DNA of 64,000 nt from Prorocentrum cordatum. Its lineage: Eukaryota; Sar; Dinophyceae; Prorocentrales; Prorocentraceae. This document shows positions 63,536 to 64,000 of this stretch, one piece after another. The position numbers and the translations under genes are program-made. Position 1 is the stretch's first letter; every line of letters begins with the position of its first letter. The notes below the pieces were generated by a model. It worked only from the letters and a program-made list of their open reading frames with translations. It made no database searches and had not been told where the DNA came from. Location of the stretch: the NCBI GenBank assembly GCA_963575745.1, contig CAUYUJ010016308.1:100001-164000 (forward strand), read 5' to 3'.

Positions 63536-64000
63536 ACCAGGGCGAAATCAGAATTTGTTCTCCCAGGAGTTGCATCCGAGGATAAGGAGGCCCGCGCGCG
63601 TCAGCATGGGGGCCAGGAGAGGCCCCGCTGGAGCAGAGCGGAGACGAGGGGCCCACCCTGCAGTTTCGGTTCAAGAACAACGCACAGGTGAGCGGCACTG
63701 CAGCCTCCCCCGAGCAAAGTTGAGATAAATCGTTGTGGATGGTTGAAAGAAATACTGACAGAAATAAGCCATACGAGGAATTATAAGAGGATTGACGCGA
63801 TGGAAACAGATGAAGCAGACAACTTTTAATAATAAGGAGAAGATGAAAAATACTACTACCAAGGAAGAAAGAAGACGAGAAGCCGACAGCGGCGCGGTGA
63901 AAAAAAACATCCCGCCCCAAGTGCCCCCGATGCTCTCTCGCAGGCGGGGCGGCGGCGCACCCTCCGCTGCCCGAGATGAGGCCCCCGGGAAGCATGCGGG
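63536..64000. other. No gene recognised at the right edge
   Basis: More AT-rich at 63,715-63,910 than the rest of the window. Short open frames only. Confidence 0.4.

Overview
The window looks like nuclear DNA of a GC-rich protist, most likely a dinoflagellate. The evidence is a long LINE-type retrotransposon with the domain order typical of dinoflagellate LINEs: endonuclease/exonuclease/phosphatase (EEP) nuclease, reverse transcriptase (RT), CCHC-like knuckle, RNase H. A second, decayed LINE RT of another lineage, very low gene density and an extreme load of micro-, mini- and satellite DNA agree with this. The assignment is inference; no rRNA, tRNA, spliced-leader gene or recognisable host housekeeping gene was found.

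Layout. 0.7-3.2 kb: minus-strand remnant of a YADD-type LINE RT. 3.6-4.3 kb: a cluster of three small DNA elements (family A, foldback family B, family A). 4.8-6.0 kb: first copy of a 1.2 kb repeat (family C) filled with minisatellites; further copies lie at 39.4-40.6 and 46.4-47.9 kb. 7.2-15.5 kb: the main LINE on the minus strand (ORF1 about 490 codons, ORF2 about 2,240 codons). 16.6-19.4 kb: degraded minus-strand coding traces. 20.3-20.9 kb: tandem array related to one at 57.3-57.9 kb. 23.3-24.6 kb: a striking inverted repeat with two central GC hairpins, a roughly 630 bp GGA tract and another family A element. 25.7-26.8 kb: foldback and TIR-like elements. 27.7-28.4 kb: minisatellites. 29.9-30.7 kb: degenerate telomere-like repeats. 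31-34.8 kb: mixed tandem repeats. 35.3-37.3 kb: an AT-rich satellite whose units are dyad-symmetric. 41.5-46.2 kb: microsatellites and a roughly 90 bp NotI-site satellite between two 330 bp direct repeats. 48.1-50.9 kb: a 0.77 kb tandem duplication, an 84 bp XhoI-site satellite and an 11 bp repeat. 51-64 kb: mostly unannotatable GC-rich sequence with (CGT)n and (TCC)n tracts, a 55 bp tandem repeat, an inverted repeat pair, a third foldback element and a 10 bp phased repeat.

Functionally the window is retrotransposon plus repeat landscape. The only convincing protein-coding genes are the two LINE ORFs. They would act together: ORF1 as a coiled-coil, probably nucleic-acid-binding protein, and ORF2 as the nuclease/RT/RNase H replication enzyme. 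ORF2 lacks an AUG before its nuclease motifs and sits in the same frame as ORF1 behind two stops, so the copy may be disabled or may depend on unusual translation. Most other long open frames are by-products of GC-rich repeats without stop codons. Many repeat boundaries are approximate because they were found by eye.
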